Below are positions 27,362 through 35,955 of a DNA stretch of 57,963 nucleotides, in pieces. The position numbers and the translations under genes were made by a program. This DNA is from Myxococcota bacterium (lineage in GTDB: Bacteria; Myxococcota_A; UBA9160; JAFDET01), in assembly GCA_028278065.1 (NCBI GenBank), contig JANQFA010000080.1, positions 1 to 57,963 of the forward strand. Direction: 5' to 3'. Every line of letters starts with the position of its first letter. Position 1 is the first letter of the stretch. The notes beneath the pieces were generated by a model, which worked only from the letters and a program-made list of their open reading frames with translations, made no database searches and had not been told where the DNA came from.

Positions 27362-28525
27362 CTACGGGATCAGGTGCTTCACCGAGGCAGGCATGTCGTC
27401 GGCGATGCGCAGGATCGGGATGCCCGTCTGCGTGTTCTGGTGCATCTCCTCGAAGGCCCGCGGCAGATCCTCGAACGCGTAGACCTCGTCGTGAATCGTG
27501 GGCTTGTAGACGGAGCCGTACATCTCGGTCGCCGCCTCGATGCCGATCAGGGTCTCGTAGTGGGTGTGGTCGATGGTGAGCTGCTTCACCGAGGCCACCG
27601 TCGAGTTGTACTCGATGACCTGCGACAGCTGCCATCCGGCCGACACGTTGACACCCTGGCGCGCCGAGGCGGCGAAGCCCGCCGGCCAGACCGGGCCGCG
27701 CAGCATGTCGCAGACGATGTGCATGCCCACCCCGTCGGTCAGCTTCTTCACCTCCCCGGAGAATGCCTTCACGTCACCCTTGTCCGCGAACCGGTTGAAG
27801 GCCTTCTGATCGATCCCGACGATGCCGAGCTTCTCGAGGGCTTCGCGACGGGCCGGACTGCCCGAGCAGAAGAAGGCGTTGTGGCCCTCGGCCTTGGCGT
27901 TCATGAGGAAGAGCTCGCCGACCCCGCCGCCGAAGGACAGCACGTTGAGGATCGACTGCTGCTCGCGGGTGACCTTGACGCGGTAGATGCCGAGGGCACG
28001 GCGCCACAGGTGATAGGCCGTCGGCGCGCGCAGCGGGAGCGCCGCCATCTGCCAGAGGTCGAGCCCGCAGTCCAGGGGCGCCTTCACCAGCTGCCAGTCC
28101 TCGACCACCGCGTCCTTGGCGTACCAGCCGATCGAGTCCGGCATGTCGTAGCCCCAGATGCGGAGCGGGAAGCCGAAGGGGTCCGGGTCGCCGTTGCAGT
28201 GGGTGAGCACGATGTCACCCACCTCGAACTTCGTCACCTCGGAGCCGATGCCCACCACCTCGCCGAGGGCCGAGTTCCCCGGGTAGATCTTGCCGCCGCG
28301 GCTCTCGGTGATGTTGATGGTGTCCGCCAGCGCCGCGTGGTCCACGTTGTGCTCACCCGAGGCGGCGAGGATCTTGAGATGGACGTCCCGGGGCCCGGGA
28401 TCCCGCAGCTCGAGGTCGTCCAGGGCGATCACGTTGGCGACGTCCACCTGGGAGAGGTCGCCGCCGACACGGTTCTTCTCGGCCTCGATGGCTTCGGCGG
28501 TGATGGCGTAGGCGCGGGTCTTCAT
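27362..28525 (-). CDS. Crotonyl-CoA carboxylase/reductase-like MDR enzyme
   Basis: A 387-residue medium-chain dehydrogenase/reductase. Its layout (PGNSALGEVVGIGSEV, THCNGDPDP, RIWGYDMPDS, then the nucleotide-binding LSFGGGVGELFL) most resembles crotonyl-CoA carboxylase/reductase, whose corresponding phrase is RIWGYETPDG. Known CO2-binding residues of that enzyme are only partly kept: the GYE position is GYD, and the active-site Asn near residue 80 has no clear match, while a His in IDHTHY may match the conserved His. The reductive carboxylation is therefore uncertain, and a plain enoyl-CoA reductase or other MDR is possible. It is divergent from the CoA ligase-malyl-CoA lyase operon. Confidence 0.7.
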   Translation of the reverse strand: MKTRAYAITAEAIEAEKNRVGGDLSQVDVANVIALDDLELRDPGPRDVHLKILAASGEHNVDHAALADTINITESRGGKIYPGNSALGEVVGIGSEVTKFEVGDIVLTHCNGDPDPFGFPLRIWGYDMPDSIGWYAKDAVVEDWQLVKAPLDCGLDLWQMAALPLRAPTAYHLWRRALGIYRVKVTREQQSILNVLSFGGGVGELFLMNAKAEGHNAFFCSGSPARREALEKLGIVGIDQKAFNRFADKGDVKAFSGEVKKLTDGVGMHIVCDMLRGPVWPAGFAASARQGVNVSAGWQLSQVIEYNSTVASVKQLTIDHTHYETLIGIEAATEMYGSVYKPTIHDEVYAFEDLPRAFEEMHQNTQTGIPILRIADDMPASVKHLIP

Positions 28526-28638
28526 GTGGATGCTCCGGTTGCTCGAGTCTGTGTGGACTCCGCCCTCGGGGGCGGCGGGTCGCGGGATCGTAGCAACTGG
28601 ATGGCGTCCAGGGGCCCCCGGAAGACCGCCTGTCCCGC

Positions 28639-28665
28639 TTGAAGGCGCAGGCGCGAAGCAATACT
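28639..28665 (+). promoter_or_regulatory. Candidate promoter of the CoA ligase-malyl-CoA lyase operon
   Basis: TTGAAG at 28639-28644 and AATACT at 28660-28665 lie 15 bases apart in the 211-base divergent gap, giving a predicted leader of about 65 bases. The spacing is short for a sigma-70-type promoter. No other AT-rich element stands out in this gap. Confidence 0.3.
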
Positions 28666-28736
28666 GTTCGCGGCCTTAGCGCGGACCCCCGGCGCCGGAA
28701 GCCCCGGCCTGCAGGCGGCGTCCGGCGAGGTCCCGC

Positions 28737-29942
28737 ATGCGCTTCTACGAGTACGAATCCAAGGCCCTCTTCCGGCAGCGCGGCCTTCCGCTCGGCAAGG
28801 GCTCGCTGGCCCGCTCGCCGGAGGAGGCGAAGCGGGCGGCCGAGGAGATCGGCGGCCCCGTCGTCCTGAAGAGCCAGGTGCTCTCGGGCGGCCGCATGAA
28901 GGCCGGCGCGGTCAAGTTCGCCGACACCCCCGACGAGTGCCCCGCCCTCTACGAGGCCATCGAGCCGATCCTGGTGAACGACCAGAAGTGCCGGGCGGTC
29001 CTCGTCGAAGAGAAGACCCCGGTCGCCCAGGAGTACTTCGTCTCGGTCACCTGGGACGGACGGCGCAAGCTGCCCGTGCTCCTCTTCAGCGACATGGGCG
29101 GGATCGACATCGAGGAGGTGGCCGAGAAGCACCCGGAGCACGTCTCCAAGACCCACTTCTCGACGATCCTGCCGCTGACCCCGCGCATCGCCAAGGAGGC
29201 GATCGCCGATGTGGGCGTGACGGGGAGCGACCTGAACCGGCTCACCCCGATCGTCTTCGAGCTGATGAAGCTCTTCCTGGACTACGACCTGACCCTGGCG
29301 GAGATCAACCCGCTCGCCAGGCTCGAGGACGGCCGCTTCATCGTGCTGGACGGGCACCTGGACCTGGAGGCCGAGGCCCGCCGGCGGCACAAGACGCTCC
29401 TCGCGGAGCTGGGCATCGGCGAGGACGAGACCCGGCAGGCCCGCGAGCCCACCGAGTTCGAGATCGCCGGGCGGAAGGTCAACGAGGCCGACCATCGCGG
29501 GGTGGCGGGAAACGTGGTGCAGTTCGACGGCAACCTGGGCCTGGTGATCGGCGCCGGCGGAGGCTCCCTCACCCTCTTCGACGCGGTCCGCAACCACGGC
29601 GGCAAGCCCGCCAACTACTGCGAGATCGGCGGCAACCCGAGCGTCAAGAAGGCCTGCGAGCTGACCAAGCTGATCCTCTCGAAGCCCGGTGTGGAGAAGA
29701 TCGCGGTGATGATGAACGTGGTCTCCAACACCCGCGTCGACATCGTCGCGCGCGGAGTGATCAAGGGCTGCATCGAGTCCGGCAAGGACCCGGCCGAGGT
29801 GATCACCATCTTCCGCATCCCCGGCGCCTGGGAGGAGGAGGGGTTCAAGATCCTGGAGAAGTACGGCGTCGAGTACTGCGACCGCTCGGTGTCCATGTAC
29901 GAGGCCGCGGGCAAGGCCGTGGCGAAGATGGGGGCCGCGTAG
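28737..29942 (+). CDS. Succinate/malate-CoA ligase-type beta subunit
   Basis: A 401-residue ATP-grasp subunit of the succinyl-CoA synthetase superfamily. It starts MRFYEYESKALF and carries the ATP-grasp motifs VVLKSQVLSGGRMKAGAVK, LAEINPLARL and VIGAGGGSLTLFDAV. Sequence differs noticeably from standard SucC, for example NYCEIGGNPS in place of the usual FLDVGG. Because a malyl-CoA lyase follows in the operon, malate (malate-CoA ligase, MtkA-like) is a reasonable substrate; succinate, mesaconate or citramalate are alternatives. The partner alpha subunit starts immediately after the stop codon (TAGATG). Confidence 0.8.
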   Translation: MRFYEYESKALFRQRGLPLGKGSLARSPEEAKRAAEEIGGPVVLKSQVLSGGRMKAGAVKFADTPDECPALYEAIEPILVNDQKCRAVLVEEKTPVAQEYFVSVTWDGRRKLPVLLFSDMGGIDIEEVAEKHPEHVSKTHFSTILPLTPRIAKEAIADVGVTGSDLNRLTPIVFELMKLFLDYDLTLAEINPLARLEDGRFIVLDGHLDLEAEARRRHKTLLAELGIGEDETRQAREPTEFEIAGRKVNEADHRGVAGNVVQFDGNLGLVIGAGGGSLTLFDAVRNHGGKPANYCEIGGNPSVKKACELTKLILSKPGVEKIAVMMNVVSNTRVDIVARGVIKGCIESGKDPAEVITIFRIPGAWEEEGFKILEKYGVEYCDRSVSMYEAAGKAVAKMGAA

Positions 29943-30863
29943 ATGTCGATCCTGATCTCCAAGGACACGCGCTTCCTGATCCAGGGCATCACCGGACGCG
30001 AGGCGGTCAACCTGACTCGCGAGAACCTCGACTACGGCTCCACCATCGTGGCGGGGGTCACGCCCGGCCGCGCGGGGCGCGACGTCTACGGGGTTCCGGT
30101 CTACGACTCGGTGCGCGACGTGGTGAAGGCTCACGACACGGTCGAGGGCGCGATCGTCTCGGTACCGCCCGGCTTCGTGAAGGACGCCTGCTTCGAGGCG
30201 ATCGAGAACGGGGTGAAGCTCCTGGTCGTCGTGACCGAGAACGTGCCGCGCAAGGACGTGGCCCAGGCGGTGGAGCTCGCGAAGCTGCGTGGCGCGCGCA
30301 TCATCGGCCCCAACTGCCTGGGCATCATCTCGCCGGACGAAGCCAAGATGGGCGGCGTGGGCGGCCCGGCGGCCAACACCCGCCAGGCCTATCGCAAGGG
30401 GAACGTGGGCATCATGTCCCGCTCCGGCGGCATGACCACCGAGATCGCCTCGACGCTCACCGCGGCCGGCCTGGGACAGTCGACCTGCGTCTCGATCGGG
30501 GGCGACGCGATCGTCGGCACCACCTACGCGGAGCTGATGCCGCTCTTCGAGGCCGATCCGGACACCGAGGCGATCGCCATCTACTCCGAGCCGGGCGGGC
30601 GCATGGAGGCCGAGCTGGCCGAGTGGGTGCGCGAGAACGACTCGCGGCTCCCCGTCGTGGCCTTCATGGCCGGCCGCTTCATGGACGAGATGAAGGGCAT
30701 GCGCTTCGGCCACGCCGGCACCATCGTCGAGGGCAAGGAAGACACCACCGCCGAGAAGATCGCCCGCATGGAGGCGGCGGGGATCTCCGTCGCGGAGCGC
30801 ATCGAGGAGATCCCGGCGTTGATCAAGGCGAGAATGCAGGCGAGCCGAGCGAGCACGCAGTGA
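29943..30863 (+). CDS. Succinate/malate-CoA ligase-type alpha subunit
   Basis: A 306-residue CoA-binding subunit. The CoA site is suggested by FLIQGITGREAVN and the GRAGRDVYGVPVYDSV stretch. The phospho-histidine of the catalytic cycle is His257 in RFGHAGTIVEG. GPNCLGII and the SRSGGMTTEI motif are as in SucD/MtkB. It directly follows the beta subunit gene and together they would form an ATP-dependent acyl-CoA ligase. A 90-base gap with no obvious structure separates it from the ferredoxin gene. Confidence 0.83.
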   Translation: MSILISKDTRFLIQGITGREAVNLTRENLDYGSTIVAGVTPGRAGRDVYGVPVYDSVRDVVKAHDTVEGAIVSVPPGFVKDACFEAIENGVKLLVVVTENVPRKDVAQAVELAKLRGARIIGPNCLGIISPDEAKMGGVGGPAANTRQAYRKGNVGIMSRSGGMTTEIASTLTAAGLGQSTCVSIGGDAIVGTTYAELMPLFEADPDTEAIAIYSEPGGRMEAELAEWVRENDSRLPVVAFMAGRFMDEMKGMRFGHAGTIVEGKEDTTAEKIARMEAAGISVAERIEEIPALIKARMQASRASTQ

Positions 30864-30953
30864 GGCCATCGCGCCTGGCCTGCCGTGAGGCGAGCGAAGC
30901 CCGGCTGCGCGCCGCGAAGCGGCCCAGCCGGCAAGGATGACGGAGAACCACCC

Positions 30954-31175
30954 ATGCCCGGTCTATTCATCAACGTCACAGTCGCCGACGACGTCGCCAA
31001 GGATGTCGAGATCGCGAAGAAGCTGGAGGAGGTCTGCCCCGTCAGCATCTTCAAGGCGGGCGATGCCGGCGTCGAGATCCTGGAAGAGAACCTGGACGAG
31101 TGCGTCCTCTGCGACCTGTGTCTGGAGGCCGCACCGGAGGGCAAGGTCCAGGTGGTCAAGCTGTACGCCAGCTAG
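30954..31175 (+). CDS. Small one-cluster ferredoxin
   Basis: A 73-residue acidic protein. Cys28 (VCPVSIF) plus Cys50, Cys53 and Cys56 (CVLCDLC) match a ferredoxin in which only the second of two [4Fe-4S] sites is kept: three cysteines from one motif and one from a remote CP. FixX-type ferredoxins share this order. The start at 30954 has a GGAG site seven bases upstream. It lies between the CoA ligase alpha subunit and malyl-CoA lyase genes with a nine-base gap to the latter, an unusual place because neither enzyme needs electrons. It may serve the oxidoreductase at the operon's end or an acyl-CoA dehydrogenase elsewhere. Confidence 0.75.
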   Translation: MPGLFINVTVADDVAKDVEIAKKLEEVCPVSIFKAGDAGVEILEENLDECVLCDLCLEAAPEGKVQVVKLYAS

Positions 31176-31184
31176 GAGGCTCCC

Positions 31185-32252
31185 ATGCGTTCCCCCAAGG
31201 ACTTCTTCAAGCCCAAGGCGATCGGCGCCCCGCAGCCGCTCATGCAGGTGCCCTACCGCCCCTCCCGGATGATCCACTTCTTCGACCCGTCCAATCCGAA
31301 GATGGCGACGAAGGTGCCAGGCCTCGCCGCGAGGTCGGACGTGGTGCTCGGCAATCTCGAGGACGCCGTCCAGGTGGACAACAAGGTGGCCGCACGCGAG
31401 GGCCTGGTGAAGATCGCCCAGAGCACCGACCTGGGAGGAGCCCAGCTCTGGACCCGCGTGAACAGCCTGGACAGCCCCTGGATCCTCGACGACCTGACCA
31501 CCCTGGTCACCGAGATCGGGAGCCAGCTCGACGTGATCATGCTGCCCAAGATCGAGGGCGAGTGGGACATACACTACGTGGACCAGCTCGTGGCGCAGCT
31601 CGAGGCGCGCGCCGGAATCGAGCGACCCATCCTGCTGCACGCCATCCTCGAGACGGCCCAGGGCGTCGCCAACGTGGAGGCCATCTGCGCCGCGAGCCCG
31701 CGCATGCAGGGAATCTCCTTCGGACCCGCCGACCTGGCGGCCAGCCGGCGCATGAAGACCACGCGCGTGGGAGGCAGCCACCCGGGCTACCTGGTGCGCA
31801 CGGATCCGGACCCGGAGAACCCGGACGCGACCCGCATCACCGCCCAGCAGGATCCCTGGCACTACACCCTGGCTCGCATGGTGGACGCCTGCACCGCCAA
31901 CGGGATCTACCCGTACTACGGACCCTTCGGAGACATCAAGGACGCCGTCGCCTGCGAGGACCAGTTCCGGGCGGCCTTCCTGCTCGGCTGCGTCGGTGCC
32001 TGGTCGATCCACCCGAGCCAGATCGAGATCGCCAAGAAGGTCTTCACCCCGCCGGTGGACGAGGTCCGCTGGGCGAAGCGGGTCATGGACGAGATGGGCG
32101 ACGGCGCCGGCTGCGTGATGATCGACGGCAAGATGCAGGACGACGCCACCTACAAGCAGTGCAAGGTGATGGTGGAGACCGCGAAGCTCCTGGCCCGCAA
32201 GGAAGCCGAGCTCGCCGAGGCCTACGGCTTCAGCGCCGAAGACCTCGCCTGA
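31185..32252 (+). CDS. mcl: Malyl-CoA/beta-methylmalyl-CoA lyase
   Basis: A 355-residue HpcH/HpaI-CitE-fold lyase that would cleave malyl-CoA to acetyl-CoA and glyoxylate, or beta-methylmalyl-CoA to propionyl-CoA and glyoxylate. It carries LGNLEDAVQVDNK, MLPKIEG, HAILETAQGVANVEAI, FGPADLAASRRMKTTRVGG and WSIHPSQIEIAKKVF. These match alphaproteobacterial and Chloroflexus Mcl much better than citrate lyase beta subunits, and the length (about 320-350) fits. A perfect AGGAGG ribosome site precedes the ATG. It follows CoA ligase genes that could supply malyl-CoA. Confidence 0.87.
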   Translation: MRSPKDFFKPKAIGAPQPLMQVPYRPSRMIHFFDPSNPKMATKVPGLAARSDVVLGNLEDAVQVDNKVAAREGLVKIAQSTDLGGAQLWTRVNSLDSPWILDDLTTLVTEIGSQLDVIMLPKIEGEWDIHYVDQLVAQLEARAGIERPILLHAILETAQGVANVEAICAASPRMQGISFGPADLAASRRMKTTRVGGSHPGYLVRTDPDPENPDATRITAQQDPWHYTLARMVDACTANGIYPYYGPFGDIKDAVACEDQFRAAFLLGCVGAWSIHPSQIEIAKKVFTPPVDEVRWAKRVMDEMGDGAGCVMIDGKMQDDATYKQCKVMVETAKLLARKEAELAEAYGFSAEDLA

Positions 32253-32257
32253 CCGCC

Positions 32258-33322
32258 GTGGCGCGGCGGGTCGTCGTCCAGGGGACGGGCAACGTCGGCG
32301 TGCCGGCGATCCGCACCGTCCTCGCCCATCCCGATCTGGAGCTGGTCGGCGTAATCGTCCACTCCGCGCAGAAGGAAGGGCGCGATGCGGGCGAGCTGGT
32401 GGGCGCCGAGCCCACCGGCGTTCGCGCCACGCGAGACGCCGCGGCGGTCATGGCGGCGAAGCCCGACGCCCTCGTCTACGCCTCCAACCAGGACTTCCGG
32501 CCCCAGGAAGCCCACGCCGAGATGCTCGCGGCCCTGGCAGGGGGCGCCAACGTGGTCACCGCGGGGCTCTACGGCCTGCTGCATCCGCCCACGGCGGATC
32601 CCGCGCTGCGCGATCGCTTCGCCCAGGCGTGCGCCGCCGGCGGCAGCAGCTTCCTCAGCTCCGGCATCGACCCCGGCTTCGCGATGGACCTCCTGCCCCT
32701 GGTGCTGTCCGGGGTGTGCGCGGAGATCGACGAGATCCGCATCATCGAGAACTTCGACTACGCCACCTACGACGTTCCCGAGGCGGTGAAGGCGATCATC
32801 GGCTTCGGCTCGTCGATGGACGAGACGCCGCTGATGCTCCTGCCCGGCGTGCCCGCCTCCACCTGGGGCGGCTCGATCCGCGCCCTGGCCGAGGCGCTGG
32901 AGATCGAGCTCGAGGAGGTGCGCGAGGTGATCGAGCGCCACGCCCTGGAGCGGGACGTGGATACGGCCGCGGGCTCCTTCGCCGCGGGCACCCAGGGCGC
33001 CTTCCGCTTCGAGGTGCAGGGGATCTCGGGTGGCCGGCCGGTGATCGTCGTGGAGCACGTCACGCGCATCGTCGCCGACACCGCACCCCAGTGGGAGAAG
33101 GCCGAGGGCATGGGCTTCCACCGCGTGCGGATCACCGGACGCCCCAACCTGACGATGACCCTCGAGAGCGAGGACGCCGCCGGCGACCACGTGGCCGGCG
33201 GCAACACCACGGCGGCGGCCCGCATCGTGTCGGCCATCCCCTGGCTGTGCGACGCCCCGCCGGGGCTCTTCTCGGGGGCGGACCTGCCGCTCGTCAGCGG
33301 ACGCGGCCGGGTGCGGCTCTAG
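32258..33322 (+). CDS. DapB/diaminopentanoate dehydrogenase-like NAD(P)-binding protein
   Basis: A 354-residue Rossmann-fold protein that starts VARRVVVQGTGNVG, a GxGxxG dinucleotide motif near residue 10, at a GTG five bases after the mcl stop. The family is annotated as dihydrodipicolinate reductase-like or 2,4-diaminopentanoate dehydrogenase-like; SSGIDPGFAMDLLPL and GGNTTAAARIVSAIPWL are typical. It is about 90 residues longer than real DapB and lacks the DapB HHxxK motif, so lysine synthesis is unlikely. As the last gene of the CoA ligase-Mcl operon it may reduce an intermediate made there. The reaction is unknown. Confidence 0.75.
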   Translation: MARRVVVQGTGNVGVPAIRTVLAHPDLELVGVIVHSAQKEGRDAGELVGAEPTGVRATRDAAAVMAAKPDALVYASNQDFRPQEAHAEMLAALAGGANVVTAGLYGLLHPPTADPALRDRFAQACAAGGSSFLSSGIDPGFAMDLLPLVLSGVCAEIDEIRIIENFDYATYDVPEAVKAIIGFGSSMDETPLMLLPGVPASTWGGSIRALAEALEIELEEVREVIERHALERDVDTAAGSFAAGTQGAFRFEVQGISGGRPVIVVEHVTRIVADTAPQWEKAEGMGFHRVRITGRPNLTMTLESEDAAGDHVAGGNTTAAARIVSAIPWLCDAPPGLFSGADLPLVSGRGRVRL

Positions 33323-33365
33323 GCGGGCGCCGACGGCCCCCGCCCCGCGAGCGGGATGGGCAGCG

Positions 33366-34013
33366 CTAACCCTCGTCGGGGCGCCCCACTCCGCTCATGA
33401 AGTCGGCCGCCCCGCCGCCCTCGGGCGCGGGCACCTCGACCAGCCGCTCGGGCACGTCGTCGTACTCGAGCTTCAGGGCACGACACATGATCGCGTGCAT
33501 CTCGTAGAGCGCCGTGATGTAGGTGAGCTCGAGGATCTCCTCGTCGGACAGGTGCGCCTTCAGATCGTCGAACGTCGCGTCGGAGACGCGGCCGTTCTGG
33601 CCGACCAGCTCGTCCGTGTAGGCCAGCACTGCGCGCTGCACGGCGTCGAAGCAGTCCGCGTTGGCCCAGGCGGGAACCGCCTCGATCTGGGCCTCGCTGA
33701 GGCCCACGTCGCGCGCCGCCTTGCAGTGCTGGGAGAAGACGAAGTGGCTCTCGCGCAGCCAGCCGGCGCGAAGCTGCCCGAGCTCTCGGAGTCCGGGATC
33801 GAGCTTGCGGTCGGGGCTGCGATAGAAGCCGAATCCCGCCACCGCGTGGCGAAAGCAGTCCGGCACCACCGCGAAGCAGGTCCACCAGTTCCCGGGCGTT
33901 CCGGTCGCCGTCCCCGGCTCCGCGACCGGGTCGCGGTCCCCGAACAGCATGTCGTAGATCGTCTGGACGTCGGCCGGGGCCTCGGCGCGGGGCACCTGGC
34001 GGATTCGCGGCAT
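33366..34013 (-). CDS. Carboxymuconolactone decarboxylase (AhpD-like) family protein
   Basis: A 215-residue all-helical protein with the AhpD/CMD-type core: LRELGQLRAGWLRESHFVFSQH contains the conserved acid and His region, and DEEILELTYITALYEMHAIM is the second helix pair. A classic CxxC is absent: the usual E..xxCxxH becomes FVFSQHCK with a Cys only after the His. So a peroxidase role is doubtful and a decarboxylase or other role is open. It starts 26 bases downstream of nadA on the same strand and may be co-transcribed with it. Confidence 0.78.
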   Translation of the reverse strand: MPRIRQVPRAEAPADVQTIYDMLFGDRDPVAEPGTATGTPGNWWTCFAVVPDCFRHAVAGFGFYRSPDRKLDPGLRELGQLRAGWLRESHFVFSQHCKAARDVGLSEAQIEAVPAWANADCFDAVQRAVLAYTDELVGQNGRVSDATFDDLKAHLSDEEILELTYITALYEMHAIMCRALKLEYDDVPERLVEVPAPEGGGAADFMSGVGRPDEG

Positions 34014-34039
34014 GGGGTCTCCGATCGGGATGACGGGAT

Positions 34040-34999
34040 CTAGGAAAGCTCGAGCATGCGCTGGATCGGACGCAGGGCCTTCACGCGGAGATCCTCGGGC
34101 AGGGTGACCTCCGGCTTCAGGTCGCGCAGGCAGAGATAGAGCTTCTCGAGGGTGTTGAGGCGCATGTAGGGGCAGCGGTTGCAGGCGCAGCTCTCGTCCA
34201 TCCCCGGTGCCTGGATCAGCTCCTTGTCCGGCGCCTTCTCGAGGATCTGATGGAAGACGCCGTCCTCGGTGGCGATGATCAGGGTCTTCGCCGGGCTCTC
34301 CACCGCGCGCTGGATGATGCCGCTGGTGGAGGCGATCAGGTCCGCCTGGTCGAGAACCGCCTCCTCGCACTCCGGATGGGCGAGCACCTCGGCGTCCGGG
34401 TGGCGCATCTTCAGCTTGGCCAGCTCCTTGGCGCTGAACTGCTCGTGCACGATGCAGGTGCCCGGCCAGATGGCCAGATCGTCGCGGCCCGACTCCTTCG
34501 AGACCCAGCGTCCCAGATGCCGGTCGGGAGCGAACACGATCGGCTCGCCCTCGAAGTGCTTCACGATGCGCGCAGCGTTCGAGGAGGTGCAGATCACGTC
34601 GGAGAGGGCCTTCACCTCGGCGCTCGAGTTGATGTACGTGATCACCGTCGCGCCGGGGTGCTCCGCCACGAACTTCGCGAACTCGTCGGCCGGACAGCCC
34701 TCCGCCAGCGAGCAGCCGGCCTCGAGATCGGGCATCACGACCGTGCGCTCGGGGTTCAGGATCTTGGCGGTCTCGGCCATGAAGTGGACGCCGCAGAAGG
34801 CGATCACGTCGCGGTCGACCTGCTGGGCGGCGCGTGCCAGGACGAGGGAATCGCCGACCACGTCGGCGAGATCCTGGATGTCGTCCTCCTGGTAGTAGTG
34901 GGCCAGGATGACGGCGTTGCGCTCCTCCTTCAGCTCGAGGATGGCCTCCTCGAGGTTCTCGGGGACCGCCGCGGTGCCGGGGGGGAGCGTTTCGGCCAT
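34040..34999 (-). CDS. nadA: Quinolinate synthase A
   Basis: NadA, 319 residues, the [4Fe-4S] enzyme that condenses iminoaspartate with dihydroxyacetone phosphate to quinolinate in NAD synthesis. Hallmarks are AHYYQEDDIQDLADVVGDSL at the start, FCGVHFMAETAKIL, YINSSAEVKA, CTSSNA and the C-terminal CACNRCPYM, which includes a cluster ligand. Length and motif order are normal. nadB and nadC are not in the window. A hairpin sits 25 bases upstream of the start codon. Confidence 0.95.
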   Translation of the reverse strand: MAETLPPGTAAVPENLEEAILELKEERNAVILAHYYQEDDIQDLADVVGDSLVLARAAQQVDRDVIAFCGVHFMAETAKILNPERTVVMPDLEAGCSLAEGCPADEFAKFVAEHPGATVITYINSSAEVKALSDVICTSSNAARIVKHFEGEPIVFAPDRHLGRWVSKESGRDDLAIWPGTCIVHEQFSAKELAKLKMRHPDAEVLAHPECEEAVLDQADLIASTSGIIQRAVESPAKTLIIATEDGVFHQILEKAPDKELIQAPGMDESCACNRCPYMRLNTLEKLYLCLRDLKPEVTLPEDLRVKALRPIQRMLELS

Positions 35000-35023
35000 G
35001 CCACAGGCTAGCGCAGCGGGGAA

Positions 35024-35048
35024 GCGGCCTCCCCGACCGTGAGGCCGC
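35024..35048 (-). terminator. Hairpin between the VOC gene and nadA
   Basis: GCGGCCTC (35024-35031) and GAGGCCGC (35041-35048) form a perfect 8-base-pair stem with a 9-base loop. It lies just after the VOC-gene stop and just before nadA on the same strand. There is no T-run, so it could end the VOC transcript only weakly, or act as an mRNA processing or attenuation structure for nadA. Confidence 0.5.
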
Positions 35049-35051
35049 CGG

Positions 35052-35915
35052 CTAGCTCCCGTCGCCGGGTCCGATCACCAGGGTGGGCACCCCGCACGGA
35101 TCGCCCCGGACCGTGCACACCCGGGTCCCCGGCTTGGCGCCGGGCCGCAGCGGAGAGACGTCGAAGCCGTGCCCCGCGAGGCGGTCGCGGGCGCCCTCCG
35201 CATCGGCCACCCGCCAGGCGAGGCCCCAGAGCCGGTCGCGACCGTCCGGCTGTTCGGGCGGCTCGGCGGGACCCACCACCTCGACGGTCGTCCCGCCGCT
35301 GCGGAAGAAGAGGATGCGCTGCCCGCGCTTCTCGAAGACGCGGTCCAGGGCCAGCCGGATCCCGAGGGTCTCGCCGTAGAAGCGACGCGCGGCCTCGAGA
35401 TCGTCGCTGAAGAGCACCACGTGATCGAGGGCCGCCACCGCGGCTCCCGGGTCGGCGTCGGGCGCGCACTCGGGAAGCTCTCCGGAGCGATGCTCGATCG
35501 CGAAGACCGTGACGCCGCGACTGGCGTCGGGGGGCAGCAAGACGGTGCACCAGCGGCGCTCGGCCCCGTGCTCGTCGCGCCCGCTCCCGTCCCGGGGCTC
35601 GCCGGCGGCGACGCCTCGCGCACGCAGCTCCGCGGCGAAGGCCGGCGCATCGTCCACGGCGAAGGCCAGCGCGAAGACGCCGTCGCCCTGCTCCGCCAGA
35701 TGTCCGCCCAGACCTCGCCCGATCGGCCCCTCACCGCGCGGCGCCATCAGCTCCACATAGGTGTTCTCCAGCCGGTAGAGCGTGTTGGCGGTCCCCTGCT
35801 CCGGATGCTCGCCGCGCCATGAAGGCGACCGCCCGAGCAGGCTGGACATCTGGTCGGTCGCGCCGGCGAGGTCGCGCACGGCGATGACCACGTGATCGAG
35901 AGCATGGATCGGCAC
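35052..35915 (-). CDS. Two-domain VOC (glyoxalase/dioxygenase fold) protein
   Basis: A 287-residue protein of two vicinal-oxygen-chelate modules. The N-terminal one starts HALDHVVIAVRDLAGATD, includes YVELMAPRGEG and resembles glyoxalase-like domains. The C-terminal one starts AALDHVVLFSDDLEAARRFY and includes FFRSGGTTVEVVGP. Potential metal ligands are the His of each DHVV motif and the Glu in YVEL and TVEV. The GTG start at 35915 fits the first strand; longer upstream reading shows no homology. Substrate unknown; a lactoylglutathione-lyase, dioxygenase or epimerase role is possible. Confidence 0.78.
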   Translation of the reverse strand: MPIHALDHVVIAVRDLAGATDQMSSLLGRSPSWRGEHPEQGTANTLYRLENTYVELMAPRGEGPIGRGLGGHLAEQGDGVFALAFAVDDAPAFAAELRARGVAAGEPRDGSGRDEHGAERRWCTVLLPPDASRGVTVFAIEHRSGELPECAPDADPGAAVAALDHVVLFSDDLEAARRFYGETLGIRLALDRVFEKRGQRILFFRSGGTTVEVVGPAEPPEQPDGRDRLWGLAWRVADAEGARDRLAGHGFDVSPLRPGAKPGTRVCTVRGDPCGVPTLVIGPGDGS

Positions 35916-35955
35916 GACGCGCCAGGATGGCACAGCCAGGGACGGCCGGCGCGGA

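Noticed and set aside
28353-30869. An 838-codon open frame on the minus strand
   Set aside because: It is antisense to the CoA ligase genes, which show clear family motifs. The antisense product has low-complexity His/Leu/Asp-rich composition typical of shadow frames.
32258-33322. Lysine-pathway dapB
   Set aside because: The protein is about 90 residues too long and lacks the DapB HHxxK motif; no other lysine gene is present.
33323-33365. Terminator hairpin between the DapB-like and CMD genes
   Set aside because: Only a five-base imperfect stem (CCCGC/GCGGG) can be drawn in a very GC-rich stretch, too weak to call.
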